A DNA stretch of 64,000 nucleotides from a bacterium (GTDB lineage: Bacteria; SZUA-182; DTGQ01): contig JAILZY010000011.1 in the NCBI GenBank assembly GCA_023512255.1, forward strand, positions 1-64,000, given 5' to 3'. Under the pieces are notes generated by a model. That model saw only the letters and a program-made list of their open reading frames with translations, was not told the DNA's origin and made no database searches. Position 1 is the first letter of the stretch, and each line of letters opens with the position of its first letter. This document shows, in pieces, positions 22,845 to 31,968 of the stretch. Both the position numbers and the translations under genes were made by a program.

Positions 22845-23729
22845 ATGATGAATCGGCTCGGTGAGAAACTGCTTATCGCCTTTTCGTGGATCAGCGGGAT
22901 AACCCTAGTCAGCGTTGTTTTTTTCATAGTTGGCCATTTGATTTTCAAAGGCATAAGAGCCATAAATCTTAAGCTTATCTTTGGTGAAACCAGACCCCTT
23001 GATGCGCTCCTGCTCAGGAAACAGGTCTTTCACGGCCTATTTCCAGCTATGATGGGGACCTTTCTGTTAGTTGTTTTATCGGTCGGTTTGGCAGCTCCAG
23101 TTGGCCTGGCCTCGGGTATTTATCTGGCAGAGTATGCCCAGGGTAAGGTGAGAAAAATAGTTAATTTCTTTTTTGATATTCTGGCCACCATTCCCTCGAT
23201 TGTCATAGGTCTTACTGGATTTTCTGTGGCTGTTTTTCTACACCAGCACTATTCTAAGCAGATCTATCCTTGTCTTTTAATCTCTAGTCTATCACTCTCT
23301 TTTCTAGTTTTACCCTATATTATCCGCAGCACTCAGGTTTCTCTGGAGAGTCTGCCCTTGAATACACGCCTGACAGCCTTGGCGCTTGGGGGCACAAGAG
23401 TGCAAAATATTTTATATGTTCTTGTCCCTCAATCTCTCTCAGGCATTTTAAGTGGTCTTATTCTGGCCATTGGCCGATGCGCTGAAGATACTGCAGTGAT
23501 CATGCTCACTGGTGTAGTGGCCACAGCCGGCTTGCCTAGATCTGTGCTCGCACCATATGAAGCTCTTCCATTTTACATCTACTATATTTCCTCTGAATAT
23601 TCGAGCCCAGAGGAACTTTTGACTGGATACGGCGCCTCGATCATCCTCTTAATTATCTGTATGACATTATTTTTATTTGCTTTTATTGTTAAGCGGCGGA
23701 TAATCTGGCAGACTTTTTATCATCTTTGA
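22845..23729 (+). CDS. pstA: PstA-like ABC transporter permease
   Basis: ATIPSIVIGLTGFSVAVF; APVGLASGIYLAEYA. Confidence 0.85.
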   Translation: MMNRLGEKLLIAFSWISGITLVSVVFFIVGHLIFKGIRAINLKLIFGETRPLDALLLRKQVFHGLFPAMMGTFLLVVLSVGLAAPVGLASGIYLAEYAQGKVRKIVNFFFDILATIPSIVIGLTGFSVAVFLHQHYSKQIYPCLLISSLSLSFLVLPYIIRSTQVSLESLPLNTRLTALALGGTRVQNILYVLVPQSLSGILSGLILAIGRCAEDTAVIMLTGVVATAGLPRSVLAPYEALPFYIYYISSEYSSPEELLTGYGASIILLIICMTLFLFAFIVKRRIIWQTFYHL

Positions 23730-23741
23730 CAAGAGGTCCTT

Positions 23742-24476
23742 TTGATGAATAAGCCAGTAAAAATAAGAACTACAAACTTGTGTTTTTCATACTATAATCA
23801 CCCTGTCCTTCAGGATGTTACGCTCCAGTTTTTTGAAAATTCTCTTACTGCTATTGTTGGCCCCTCCGGGGTCGGCAAATCAACTTTTCTGATGACTCTC
23901 AATCGATTATGGGAAGAAATCCCCGGGGCTCGGATGAAAGGTAGGATAGAAATTAAATTCAACGGAAGCTTTCATGATATTTATGCTCGATCTTATTCTC
24001 TGCCGCAATTGCGGCGAGCAGTGGGGATGGTTTTTCAGGTGCCTAATCCCTTACCAATGAGTATTTTTAAAAATATTGCTCTTCCCTTGAAACTGGCTGG
24101 TATAAGAGACCGAAGTCTTATCAGTTATAAAGTGGAGCAAGCTCTCAAGAGAGCCTATCTGTGGGAGGAGGTCAAGGATCGGCTGACCGACAGTGCTCTT
24201 AAGCTATCCGGTGGACAGCAGCAGCGTCTTTGTATTGCCCGAGCCCTGATTTTAGAACCTGAGGTTTTGCTTGTCGATGAGCCTACTTCATCCTTGGACG
24301 GCAAAGCCGCATCTGTGATTGAGGAGTTATTACTCAGCCTGCGAGAGCACTGCACCATCCTAGCAGTTTCCCATTATTGGGACCAGGTGAAGAGGATTGC
24401 TGATGTCGTAGTTGAACTGTCAAATAGTCATCATCAGTCAAATATTTATCATCATCAAAAGCCTCAGCCTGTCTAA
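23742..24476 (+). CDS. pstB: PstB-like ABC transporter ATP-binding protein
   Basis: GPSGVGKST Walker A, LSGGQQQRLCIARAL, LLVDEPTSSLD. Confidence 0.88.
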   Translation: MMNKPVKIRTTNLCFSYYNHPVLQDVTLQFFENSLTAIVGPSGVGKSTFLMTLNRLWEEIPGARMKGRIEIKFNGSFHDIYARSYSLPQLRRAVGMVFQVPNPLPMSIFKNIALPLKLAGIRDRSLISYKVEQALKRAYLWEEVKDRLTDSALKLSGGQQQRLCIARALILEPEVLLVDEPTSSLDGKAASVIEELLLSLREHCTILAVSHYWDQVKRIADVVVELSNSHHQSNIYHHQKPQPV

Positions 24477-24539
24477 AGAGCAGGATATTAAGATAATCTG
24501 AAGAGCATGATATTAAAATAAGATTAAGGATTTCCCACT

Positions 24540-25463
24540 ATGAATATCGATCTCCATCACCTTGAGGTTTTCTGCAGGTGCGCTGAGTTAGGCAGCTTCT
24601 CACAGGCCGCGGCCTCACTTGGCATCAGGCAGTCCACAATTAGCGCCCACATCAAAGCGGTTGAATCTGAACTTGGCACTCAGGTTTTTGACCGCCGCAA
24701 AGGCCGTATTCATCTTACTCCAGCCGGCGAAATTCTATACCGGCAGGGATTGAAGGTTATCGCCTGCCGCAAGGAAGCCTTGGGTGAGGTCAGCCGCTTT
24801 TTGGGCAGAATTGAGGGCAAAATCTCCTTGGCCGCGAGTACGATTCCAGCCTCCTACATTTTGCCTGAAATCATTGCTGGTTTTATTAAAATTTACCCAA
24901 AAGTCATGGTACACATGGCTACAGGAAATACGAGCAGTGTTTTCCATGATCTGTCTTTGGGGAAAATAGAGCTTGGCGCAGTAGGTAGCTCGCCTGATGA
25001 GCGGCAATTTGCCTCTTGTATCTTAGGTAATGATGAGCTTGTGCTCGCCTACTCTCCTGTTCATTTTCCACATATACCTAAAGAGCCGACTCTAGCCCAG
25101 GCGATAGAGTTTCCTCTAATTCTGAGGGAGAAGGGATCAGGGACCAGGCGCCTTTTTGAGAACGTATTGTCCCAGATGAATCTTACTCAAGATAGGATTA
25201 AAGTTGTCGCTGAGATGGGCAGCCTCGAGGCGATAAAGCGGGCTGTTATGGCAGGCCTTGGCATCTCATTTATCCCTAAGACTGCTCTTTTATTTGAACT
25301 AGAGGGGAGGAGTATAGGGGCTGCTACACTCTCTGATGTTCAAATTACCCGCAATTTCTATCTGGCTCGCCTCTTGTGGAAAACTCTCTCTCCGCCAGCT
25401 CAGGCTTTTTGGGATCTAGTGAGCAATTCAGCTGATAAGTGCCGATCATTAAAAATTTTATAA
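24540..25463 (+). CDS. LysR family transcriptional regulator (possibly selenium-metabolism associated type)
   Basis: N-terminal LysR HTH (LHHLEVFCRCAELGSFSQAAASLGIRQSTISAHIKAVESELG). Confidence 0.88.
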   Translation: MNIDLHHLEVFCRCAELGSFSQAAASLGIRQSTISAHIKAVESELGTQVFDRRKGRIHLTPAGEILYRQGLKVIACRKEALGEVSRFLGRIEGKISLAASTIPASYILPEIIAGFIKIYPKVMVHMATGNTSSVFHDLSLGKIELGAVGSSPDERQFASCILGNDELVLAYSPVHFPHIPKEPTLAQAIEFPLILREKGSGTRRLFENVLSQMNLTQDRIKVVAEMGSLEAIKRAVMAGLGISFIPKTALLFELEGRSIGAATLSDVQITRNFYLARLLWKTLSPPAQAFWDLVSNSADKCRSLKIL

Positions 25464-25608
25464 CTTGAAAAATTTTATAACTTGCCATTTTTATTACTCT
25501 AAATTACCTAATCACTCTGAATCATTACCCCATCACTCTGAATCACCTCGAATCATACCTCGAATCATACATGGAAGATTTTAGTAAACTCGCCTCTTTA
25601 AAATTTAG

Positions 25609-25731
25609 TGGTTCTTTCGCTAAGTGCGTAATACAAGTGCGCAGCAGATTAATTACGCTATCAACTGTAGGTGCGACCTTAGGTCCGCCCAGCTTGCGCA
25701 CTTTATTAGCGAAAAGACCTCTTAAAGACCA
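25609..25731 (-). mobile_element. MITE-like element, family A copy 4, TSD TTTAG
   Basis: TGGTTCTTTCGCTAAGTGCGTAA...TTGCGCACTTTATTAGCGAAAAGACC... flanked by TTTAG (25604-25608, 25732-25736). Confidence 0.86.
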
Positions 25732-26162
25732 TTTAGTCACTTAAGGGTAAAGATTTTCGCTATTGTGTCGCTATTGTGAATAAAATTTCATTCGTTTTTT
25801 AATTTAACTTATTAATTTAATTAATATTTTAACTCCAGTTGCAAAAATTTTCATAGATAAAATCATTATTTTTATTCTTTTAGTTGCTATTTTTCACTTC
25901 TTTTCTCTTTTTTTCCTTTCTTATCAATTCAAAATTTATTTTTTATGCTAGTTGTCTTCATATTTCAATCAGTAAATTATAAAAATATCTTATTGGTATC
26001 TTATTTGCAAGATATAAATAGGTTATAAAAATTACTCAATATTTAGGTTATATTTTGAAGATAAAAGCTCACAAGTGGCTACCTTAAGATACATTATCTT
26101 ATCGAGATAGCCTAATAAACTTTAGCGGAATAGATACGGGATAGATAACGACATTATAAACT

Positions 26163-27128
26163 ATGCTCTTATTGGAAAAAGGTATTGGAGGGAAAAGTCT
26201 GTTAGACATCGTAAAAGTAGTTCATCTGACCAAAGGGATAATTTCTCTTTTTTGGGGGGCTTTCTTATCCATTTTTATACTTTTTTTACCTGGCCGTGTT
26301 TGGGCGATACAGAACTCTTATAAGGTAGGAACAGAAGACGTATTATCCATTACTGTTTGGGGCGAGCCTGAACTGGATAAGACTGTAGTTGTTGCTCAGG
26401 ACGGGACAATCAATTATCCACTGCTAGGAAACATTGCGGTTGCTGGTTATACGGTCAAAGAGATCGATGAGCTGATTACCCGGCTATTGGCTGCGGATTA
26501 TTTGGTAAATCCCCAAGTTGATGTCATGGTTAAGGAATATCGAAGTCAGAAGGTATTAGTTTTGGGAGAGGTTTTACGCCCTGGTCTCTATATCCTTACC
26601 GGGCCGACCTCCCTTCTGGAAATTATCTCCATGGCTGGTGGGGTGAGTGATAAGGTGGGCAATCAGGTAAGTATCCTTCGATCTCCTGTTGAGGATAGGA
26701 AAATCAAAGATAATAAACACGCTTCCAAAGCCATAGAGGAGAAAGAGGCTAAATCTATTTTAATTGACCTTGAAGAATTGCTCAAAGGAAGGGATCTAGC
26801 CAAAAATATTTACCTTGAGCCAGGGGACATCGTTTTTTTAGCTGGCAAAAAGGACACCAATATCTCGGAGCAGCAAGTATATATTTCTGGCCGGGTACAG
26901 AAGCCTGGCGCTTATGAATATCAAAAGGGGCTGACGGCTCTAAATGCCTGCATTATGGCTGGAGGTTTTGATAAGTCCGCAGCCTCGAATCGGACTATTT
27001 TGACCCGCAATTTCGCTGGGCAGCAGCAGATATTTAAAATTAATCTTGACTTAGTCAAAGAAGGAAAGCGCCCGGATATTCAATTGCAGCCTGGAGATCG
27101 TCTATTTGTGCCAGAGAGCTTCTGGTAA
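26163..27128 (+). CDS. Polysaccharide biosynthesis/export protein (Wza-like, SLBB)
   Basis: YKVGTEDVLSITVWGEPELDKTVVVAQDGTINYPLLGNI; SLBB segment. Confidence 0.9.
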   Translation: MLLLEKGIGGKSLLDIVKVVHLTKGIISLFWGAFLSIFILFLPGRVWAIQNSYKVGTEDVLSITVWGEPELDKTVVVAQDGTINYPLLGNIAVAGYTVKEIDELITRLLAADYLVNPQVDVMVKEYRSQKVLVLGEVLRPGLYILTGPTSLLEIISMAGGVSDKVGNQVSILRSPVEDRKIKDNKHASKAIEEKEAKSILIDLEELLKGRDLAKNIYLEPGDIVFLAGKKDTNISEQQVYISGRVQKPGAYEYQKGLTALNACIMAGGFDKSAASNRTILTRNFAGQQQIFKINLDLVKEGKRPDIQLQPGDRLFVPESFW

Positions 27129-27221
27129 GAAGCCTAGGATAAAAATCTAAGAATCAAGAGAAGGTTTTAAGTTCTATAATTTTAAGTTCTATTAAGAAGG
27201 TTATAAGGAAGGTTCTAAATA

Positions 27222-28784
27222 ATGATGGACTTGCATTCAAAAGAGATCCATTTGCTCGACTATCTTTATCTTCTGCGCAAGCGAAAATGGTTCGTTTTGG
27301 CCAGTCTGCTCATAACGGTTACCACAGTTATTATCGGCAACTATGTCACTGCGCCCATTTATGAGGCTCATTCCCAACTGGTGATTGAAAAAGAGAATGC
27401 TAGGTCGGTGGTTAGTGGCCAGGAGCTTGAATATCTGGATTATGAGAGCTATCTGTCTGAGAGTCTGACCTTTAATACCCAGTTTAAAATGGTGGTCAGC
27501 TATCCTGTGCTTGAGCGGGTAGTCAGGAATCTACATCTAAAAGAGCGTGCTCTTGATCAGGAAAAACATCAGGCTGCTCGAGGTGGCCCAGTTTATTTCA
27601 AAAAGTTCATCCATGATAACATCACCAAGCTCCAAGAGCTTTTGAAAAGCTATGTTCCCTTTATAGATGAAAAAACAAAAGAGGCCTTCCCCCTGCCGAA
27701 CATTTCTCCTGAGCAGGCGGAGGAGCTAGAGATGATCGCTCTGGTTAATGACTTGAAGCAAAAAATTACTGCTGAGCAGGTCACAGACACCCGTTTGGTC
27801 AATATAACAGTCAGAGATGAGGACCCTGTCTGGGCGCAGAAGATAGCCAATGGAGTAGTGGATGCCTACATTGAATATGACCTCCATACCCGAGGTAGTG
27901 CCGCTCAGAAGTTTGTGGATTGGATCTTATCGCAAATCAATGACATGAAGCGAAAGTTAACTGAATCAGAGCAGGCTTTTTACCGTTTCAAGACCGAGAA
28001 TAAAATTTTCTCTTTGAGCGGAAAGCAGGGTATTGATACTCAAAAGATTGGCGAGTTAAGCGCCTCGTATATCAAGCTTCGAACAGAGCACATGGAGCTG
28101 AAGGCTAGGCTGGCTGAGCTAGAAAAAATCATGGCCAGGCGAAATGAGAAAATACTGAGTAGCCGACTGTTCGGTGATCCAGTTCTGGTAGATCTGAGCA
28201 AGGAGTTGACCGAGGCTCAGATTGAGTTGTATGACCTAAAAACTCGCTACAAGGACAAGCATCCCAAGGTAGCTAATCTGGCCAGTCGGGTAGAAATTCT
28301 GCGGAATGAATTCAATGATAAGTTGGAAAAAGTATATAAGAATCTTCTGATTGAGGATAGTATCCTTCAGTCTAGGGAGGAAGAGCTGCAGAAGGCCATC
28401 AAAAAGTATGAGGAAGATGCGCTTTTAACTAATCAGAACGAGCTTCGCTATGCGGTTCTGGAAAGGGAGGTTGAAACTAATAAAGGTCTTTATGAAATTA
28501 TGCTGAACAAATTGAAAGAAACCCAGATCAATGAAAGTTCAGGTAAATCAAACATCAGGCTCATTGAACCTGCTGACCTGCCGCGATCTCCTATCAGGCC
28601 TAGAAAGGCGCTAAATATCATCCTGGCAGTAATTGTCGGGCTTGTGTCCGGGGTAGGTTTGGCCTTTTTGATGGAATATATGGAAACTAACATTAAAACA
28701 GAAGAGGATGTGGAAATCTATCTTCGTCTGCCGGTGCTGGGAATCATACCAGAAGTAGAAAGGGTAAAAAATTATCATGAGTGA
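27222..28784 (+). CDS. Wzz/GumC-type chain-length determinant protein
   Basis: N-terminal Wzz domain, coiled coil, C-terminal GNVR-like and PxxP TM region (PADLPRSPIRPRKALN). Confidence 0.9.
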   Translation: MMDLHSKEIHLLDYLYLLRKRKWFVLASLLITVTTVIIGNYVTAPIYEAHSQLVIEKENARSVVSGQELEYLDYESYLSESLTFNTQFKMVVSYPVLERVVRNLHLKERALDQEKHQAARGGPVYFKKFIHDNITKLQELLKSYVPFIDEKTKEAFPLPNISPEQAEELEMIALVNDLKQKITAEQVTDTRLVNITVRDEDPVWAQKIANGVVDAYIEYDLHTRGSAAQKFVDWILSQINDMKRKLTESEQAFYRFKTENKIFSLSGKQGIDTQKIGELSASYIKLRTEHMELKARLAELEKIMARRNEKILSSRLFGDPVLVDLSKELTEAQIELYDLKTRYKDKHPKVANLASRVEILRNEFNDKLEKVYKNLLIEDSILQSREEELQKAIKKYEEDALLTNQNELRYAVLEREVETNKGLYEIMLNKLKETQINESSGKSNIRLIEPADLPRSPIRPRKALNIILAVIVGLVSGVGLAFLMEYMETNIKTEEDVEIYLRLPVLGIIPEVERVKNYHE

Positions 28785-30063
28785 GTCAGCTCGGGAAGAT
28801 CGTAAGAGAAATACTCATCTAGCCAGACGACCATACCCGTTGGTTTTAGGAAAGGATTTATCCCCTTCTTTTGCCGAATCTTATCGAACGGCCCAGACCA
28901 ATATTCACTATGCTCTAAACGGGAAATTCGGCAAACTCCTCCTGGTAACTAGCAGTCTCCCCCAAGAGGGGAAAACAACTACGGCCGTAAATTTGGCTTT
29001 GACTATGGCTGAGGGTGGACAGAGGGTACTTTTGGTAGACACAGACCTTAGAATCCCCTCGATATATAAAATCTTCGGTCATGATCGAAATCGAGGTTTG
29101 ACCAATATCCTGATGGAGATGTACGGTGCTGATTTGACTGGAGGAGACTTGTCTCAATATGGGCCTGGTGATTTGGTTTCTATCCTGGGAATCCAGGGGA
29201 AAAGCGGTCTTTTGAATATTTCAGCCAACGGGGATATTTACCATCTTATATTTCGGAATGGGAATCTGGTTGATGTTCAGTGGAAAAATCGTCCGGTGGA
29301 AGATCGGCTTGGATCGATACTGGTGGAAAGCGGTCGAATCACGGCAGATCAGCAGGCTCGGGCTCTAAAGAGACAGGTAGGTACGCAAAAAAAACTCGGC
29401 TCGATTCTGCTGAACATGAATCTTATTTCTCCCCAGGAGATCGAAGGGCCGCTGAAGCTACACTTGTCTGAAACCCTACAGCGTGTCTACTCTTTGAAAA
29501 GCGGTGCATTTTATTTTCAAGATAAGAGTCTGCCTGATGATTATCAGATCCTTGATCCTCATCAGGGAGGCAATGGTTTTTCTCTCTTCAACGGTATACG
29601 TGAGGTAGCTGTCGAGAAGAAAAACACTCCCTTTATTGATCAGAGAATATCTATGTATCTGCAGAATAGCCCGGTTGATAATTTGAAGGTTTTAAATTCT
29701 GGTCCGATTCCCTCTAACCCTATGGAGCTACTCGGGTCAAGAAGGCTATCGGAGCTAATCAATATTTTAAAGGAAAAGTTTGAGGTCATCATTTTTGATT
29801 CGCCTCCCCTGAATTCGGTCAGTGATGCTTGTATTCTTTCATCCCGGGTCGATGGAGTGATCCTGGTTGTGCGGGTGGGCCGGACAAATCGCCGTGGGGT
29901 GAAAAAGGCCAAGCAACACCTTGAGAATGCAGGGGCAAAAATTTGTGGAGTAATTCTCAATCGTCTGGATCTCAGAAAGGGCGGTTATTATTATAACTAT
30001 TACTACCGCTATTATTATAGCCATTACCAACAGCCCAAAAATGGCTCACGGGATGGGAAATAA
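28777..30063 (+). CDS. CpsD/CapB-type tyrosine autokinase with DUF4388-like domain insertion
   Basis: LPQEGKTTTAVNLALTMA Walker A, LLVDTDLRIPS, FDSPPLNSVSDA; inserted SILGIQGKSGLLNISANGDIYHLIFRNGNLVDVQW; Tyr cluster GGYYYNYYYRYYYSHY. Confidence 0.88.
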   Translation: MSESAREDRKRNTHLARRPYPLVLGKDLSPSFAESYRTAQTNIHYALNGKFGKLLLVTSSLPQEGKTTTAVNLALTMAEGGQRVLLVDTDLRIPSIYKIFGHDRNRGLTNILMEMYGADLTGGDLSQYGPGDLVSILGIQGKSGLLNISANGDIYHLIFRNGNLVDVQWKNRPVEDRLGSILVESGRITADQQARALKRQVGTQKKLGSILLNMNLISPQEIEGPLKLHLSETLQRVYSLKSGAFYFQDKSLPDDYQILDPHQGGNGFSLFNGIREVAVEKKNTPFIDQRISMYLQNSPVDNLKVLNSGPIPSNPMELLGSRRLSELINILKEKFEVIIFDSPPLNSVSDACILSSRVDGVILVVRVGRTNRRGVKKAKQHLENAGAKICGVILNRLDLRKGGYYYNYYYRYYYSHYQQPKNGSRDGK

Positions 30064-30317
30064 GAGCCCTTTTTTAAGCTGAAAAGAGCTGTTGTTTTTT
30101 GATTCGGCAAGAGAGCAAAAGGAGCCCAAGGGAGGCATCTTTTTCCTTATCTTTTGGGCTCGATAGAATTTTTGTCTCAAATTAATAAATTGACAATCAT
30201 TGATTATCAGAATCCTCAAAATCTGAAAGTAGGCACCTTAATCTTGGTACTGAGAGGGCGAAGCTATACTCATAATTTTCTTATTCATAATTTTTTGAGG
30301 CATAGTTATAGTTTTAG

Positions 30318-30421
30318 TGGCCCTTTGGCTAACAAAGCGCGCAATTTTGGCGACCACAGGGGGCCGTTCCTGTGATTGATTGGGTAATTTGATCTGCTAT
30401 CGCACTTGGTGAGAAAACTAC
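30318..30421 (+). mobile_element. Degenerate MITE-like element, family A copy 5
   Basis: TGGCCCTTTGGCTAACAAAGCGCGCAATT...CGCACTTGGTGAGAAAACTAC; no clear TSD. Confidence 0.6.
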
Positions 30422-30438
30422 TTCGGTACTTTTTTGAT

Positions 30439-30544
30439 CGCTCTTATTTATTAGCTACCATTAAGAGACATAACCCTAATAAGCCTCTTCGAGGGTTTAT
30501 GGTTGTTCTGATATAGGGTTTATGGTGTCTGATATATAATAGCG
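30439..30544 (+). mobile_element. MITE-like element, family B copy 3, TSD TTTTTGAT
   Basis: CGCTCTTATTTATTAGCTACC...GATATATAATAGCG flanked by TTTTTGAT (30431-30438, 30545-30552). Confidence 0.9.
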
Positions 30545-30600
30545 TTTTTGATTTGGTCGCGCTAGGTAAGGTGTGGTGAATGATTTTGGCATACGGGGCC

Positions 30601-30660
30601 AAGTGTCCTCGTAGAGCGTACCAGGCGCACAAGTGCTCTCGTTGAGCGTACCAGGCGCAA
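30601..30660. repeat. 30-bp tandem duplication
   Basis: AAGTGTCCTCGTAGAGCGTACCAGGCGCAC / AAGTGCTCTCGTTGAGCGTACCAGGCGCAA. Confidence 0.9.
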
Positions 30661-30775
30661 GCAGTTTGGGGCGAATAGGGAGAAATTTGAAAAAATCTGC
30701 TGATATCCTTATGGAAAAATGCCCTTTAACTGTGGTATGTTATCTTTCTCAGACAACAGCCAATCTTAGGCTTAA

Positions 30776-30877
30776 TGGTCTTTTCGCTAATAAAGTGCGC
30801 AAGCTGCGGCGGGCACAAGATCTGCACCTACAATTGATCAGCTGCGTATTTGTGTTACGCACTTAGCCAAAGAACCA
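30776..30877 (+). mobile_element. MITE-like element, family A copy 6, TSD CTTAA
   Basis: TGGTCTTTTCGCTAATAAAGTGCGCAAGC...GTTACGCACTTAGCCAAAGAACCA flanked by CTTAA (30771-30775, 30878-30882). Confidence 0.88.
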
Positions 30878-30927
30878 CTTAATTCTTAAGGAGTAAGGCT
30901 AATCCAGGGAAAGGAGACATACCATCA

Positions 30928-31866
30928 ATGGCACTTTTTTTAATTACCGGAGGAGGAGGATTTATAGGTTCAAATCTGGTCAAGGCTCTCATCTCTCAGG
31001 GAGAGAAGGTACGGGTATTGGATAATTTTTCCACTGGTAAGAGGGAAAATATCGCTGAGGTTCTTGACCAGATCGAATTAATCGAAGGGGATATTCGAGA
31101 TTTCGAAATAGTCAAACGCTCAGCTCAGGGAGTAGATTATATTCTACATCAGGCGGCCTTGCCTTCTGTGCCTCGCTCGATTGCCGATCCGATCTCTTCC
31201 ACCTCGGTCAATATTGATGGGACGGTAAATCTTTTAGTGGCCGCCAAAGACTGTGGCGTGAAAAAATTTGTCATGGCCTCTTCTTCTTCGGTTTATGGAG
31301 ACAGTCCGACGCTTCCCAAACATGAAGAGCTTCCCCCTCGGCCCCTCTCCCCCTATGCCTTGACTAAACTGGCTGGGGAGCAGTATTGCCAGATATTTTC
31401 GCGCCTTTATGGGCTCAAGACTGTCTGCTTGAGATACTTTAATGTATTTGGCCCAGGGCAGGATCCCAACTCGCAGTATGCGGCGGTGATACCAAAGTTT
31501 ATAATTTCTCTCCTGCGAAACACTCCTCCCACAGTATTTGGTGATGGAGAGCAATCACGAGACTTTACCTTTGTTGAAAATGTGATTCAGGCTAATCTCC
31601 TTGCCGTCCGAAGTGAGGTAAGTGATGGGAGCCCAATAAATATTGCCTGCGGGCAGAGAATCTCACTTAATGAGCTGTTGAGAGAGCTAGGGGCCATTTT
31701 GTCAAAAAAGATTGAGCCTATCTATCAACCACCCCGGCCCGGTGATGTCAAGCATTCGCTGGCGGCTATTGAGCGAGCCAGAATTTATTTGGGTTTCAAG
31801 CCAGTGGTAAATACCCAAGATGGGCTTAGGAAAACTGTTGACTGGTTCTCTCGCACCCTATGCTGA
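30928..31866 (+). CDS. NAD-dependent epimerase/dehydratase (UDP-sugar 4-epimerase type)
   Basis: ITGGGGFIGSNLVKAL; SSSSVYGDSPTLPKHE; SPYALTKLAGE. Confidence 0.9.
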   Translation: MALFLITGGGGFIGSNLVKALISQGEKVRVLDNFSTGKRENIAEVLDQIELIEGDIRDFEIVKRSAQGVDYILHQAALPSVPRSIADPISSTSVNIDGTVNLLVAAKDCGVKKFVMASSSSVYGDSPTLPKHEELPPRPLSPYALTKLAGEQYCQIFSRLYGLKTVCLRYFNVFGPGQDPNSQYAAVIPKFIISLLRNTPPTVFGDGEQSRDFTFVENVIQANLLAVRSEVSDGSPINIACGQRISLNELLRELGAILSKKIEPIYQPPRPGDVKHSLAAIERARIYLGFKPVVNTQDGLRKTVDWFSRTLC

Positions 31867-31968
31867 AAAAATGACGTTGCTGAAAAATAATGGCTAAAAA
31901 GAGCTAGAAAACCAATAAGAGGCAAGGGCTTGAAGCAAGCTAGGCATTATTTAGACTTAGGCATTATT

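Noticed and set aside
30444-30632. 62-aa minus-strand ORF
   Set aside because: Lies within a family B MITE and the 30-bp tandem repeat; not a plausible gene
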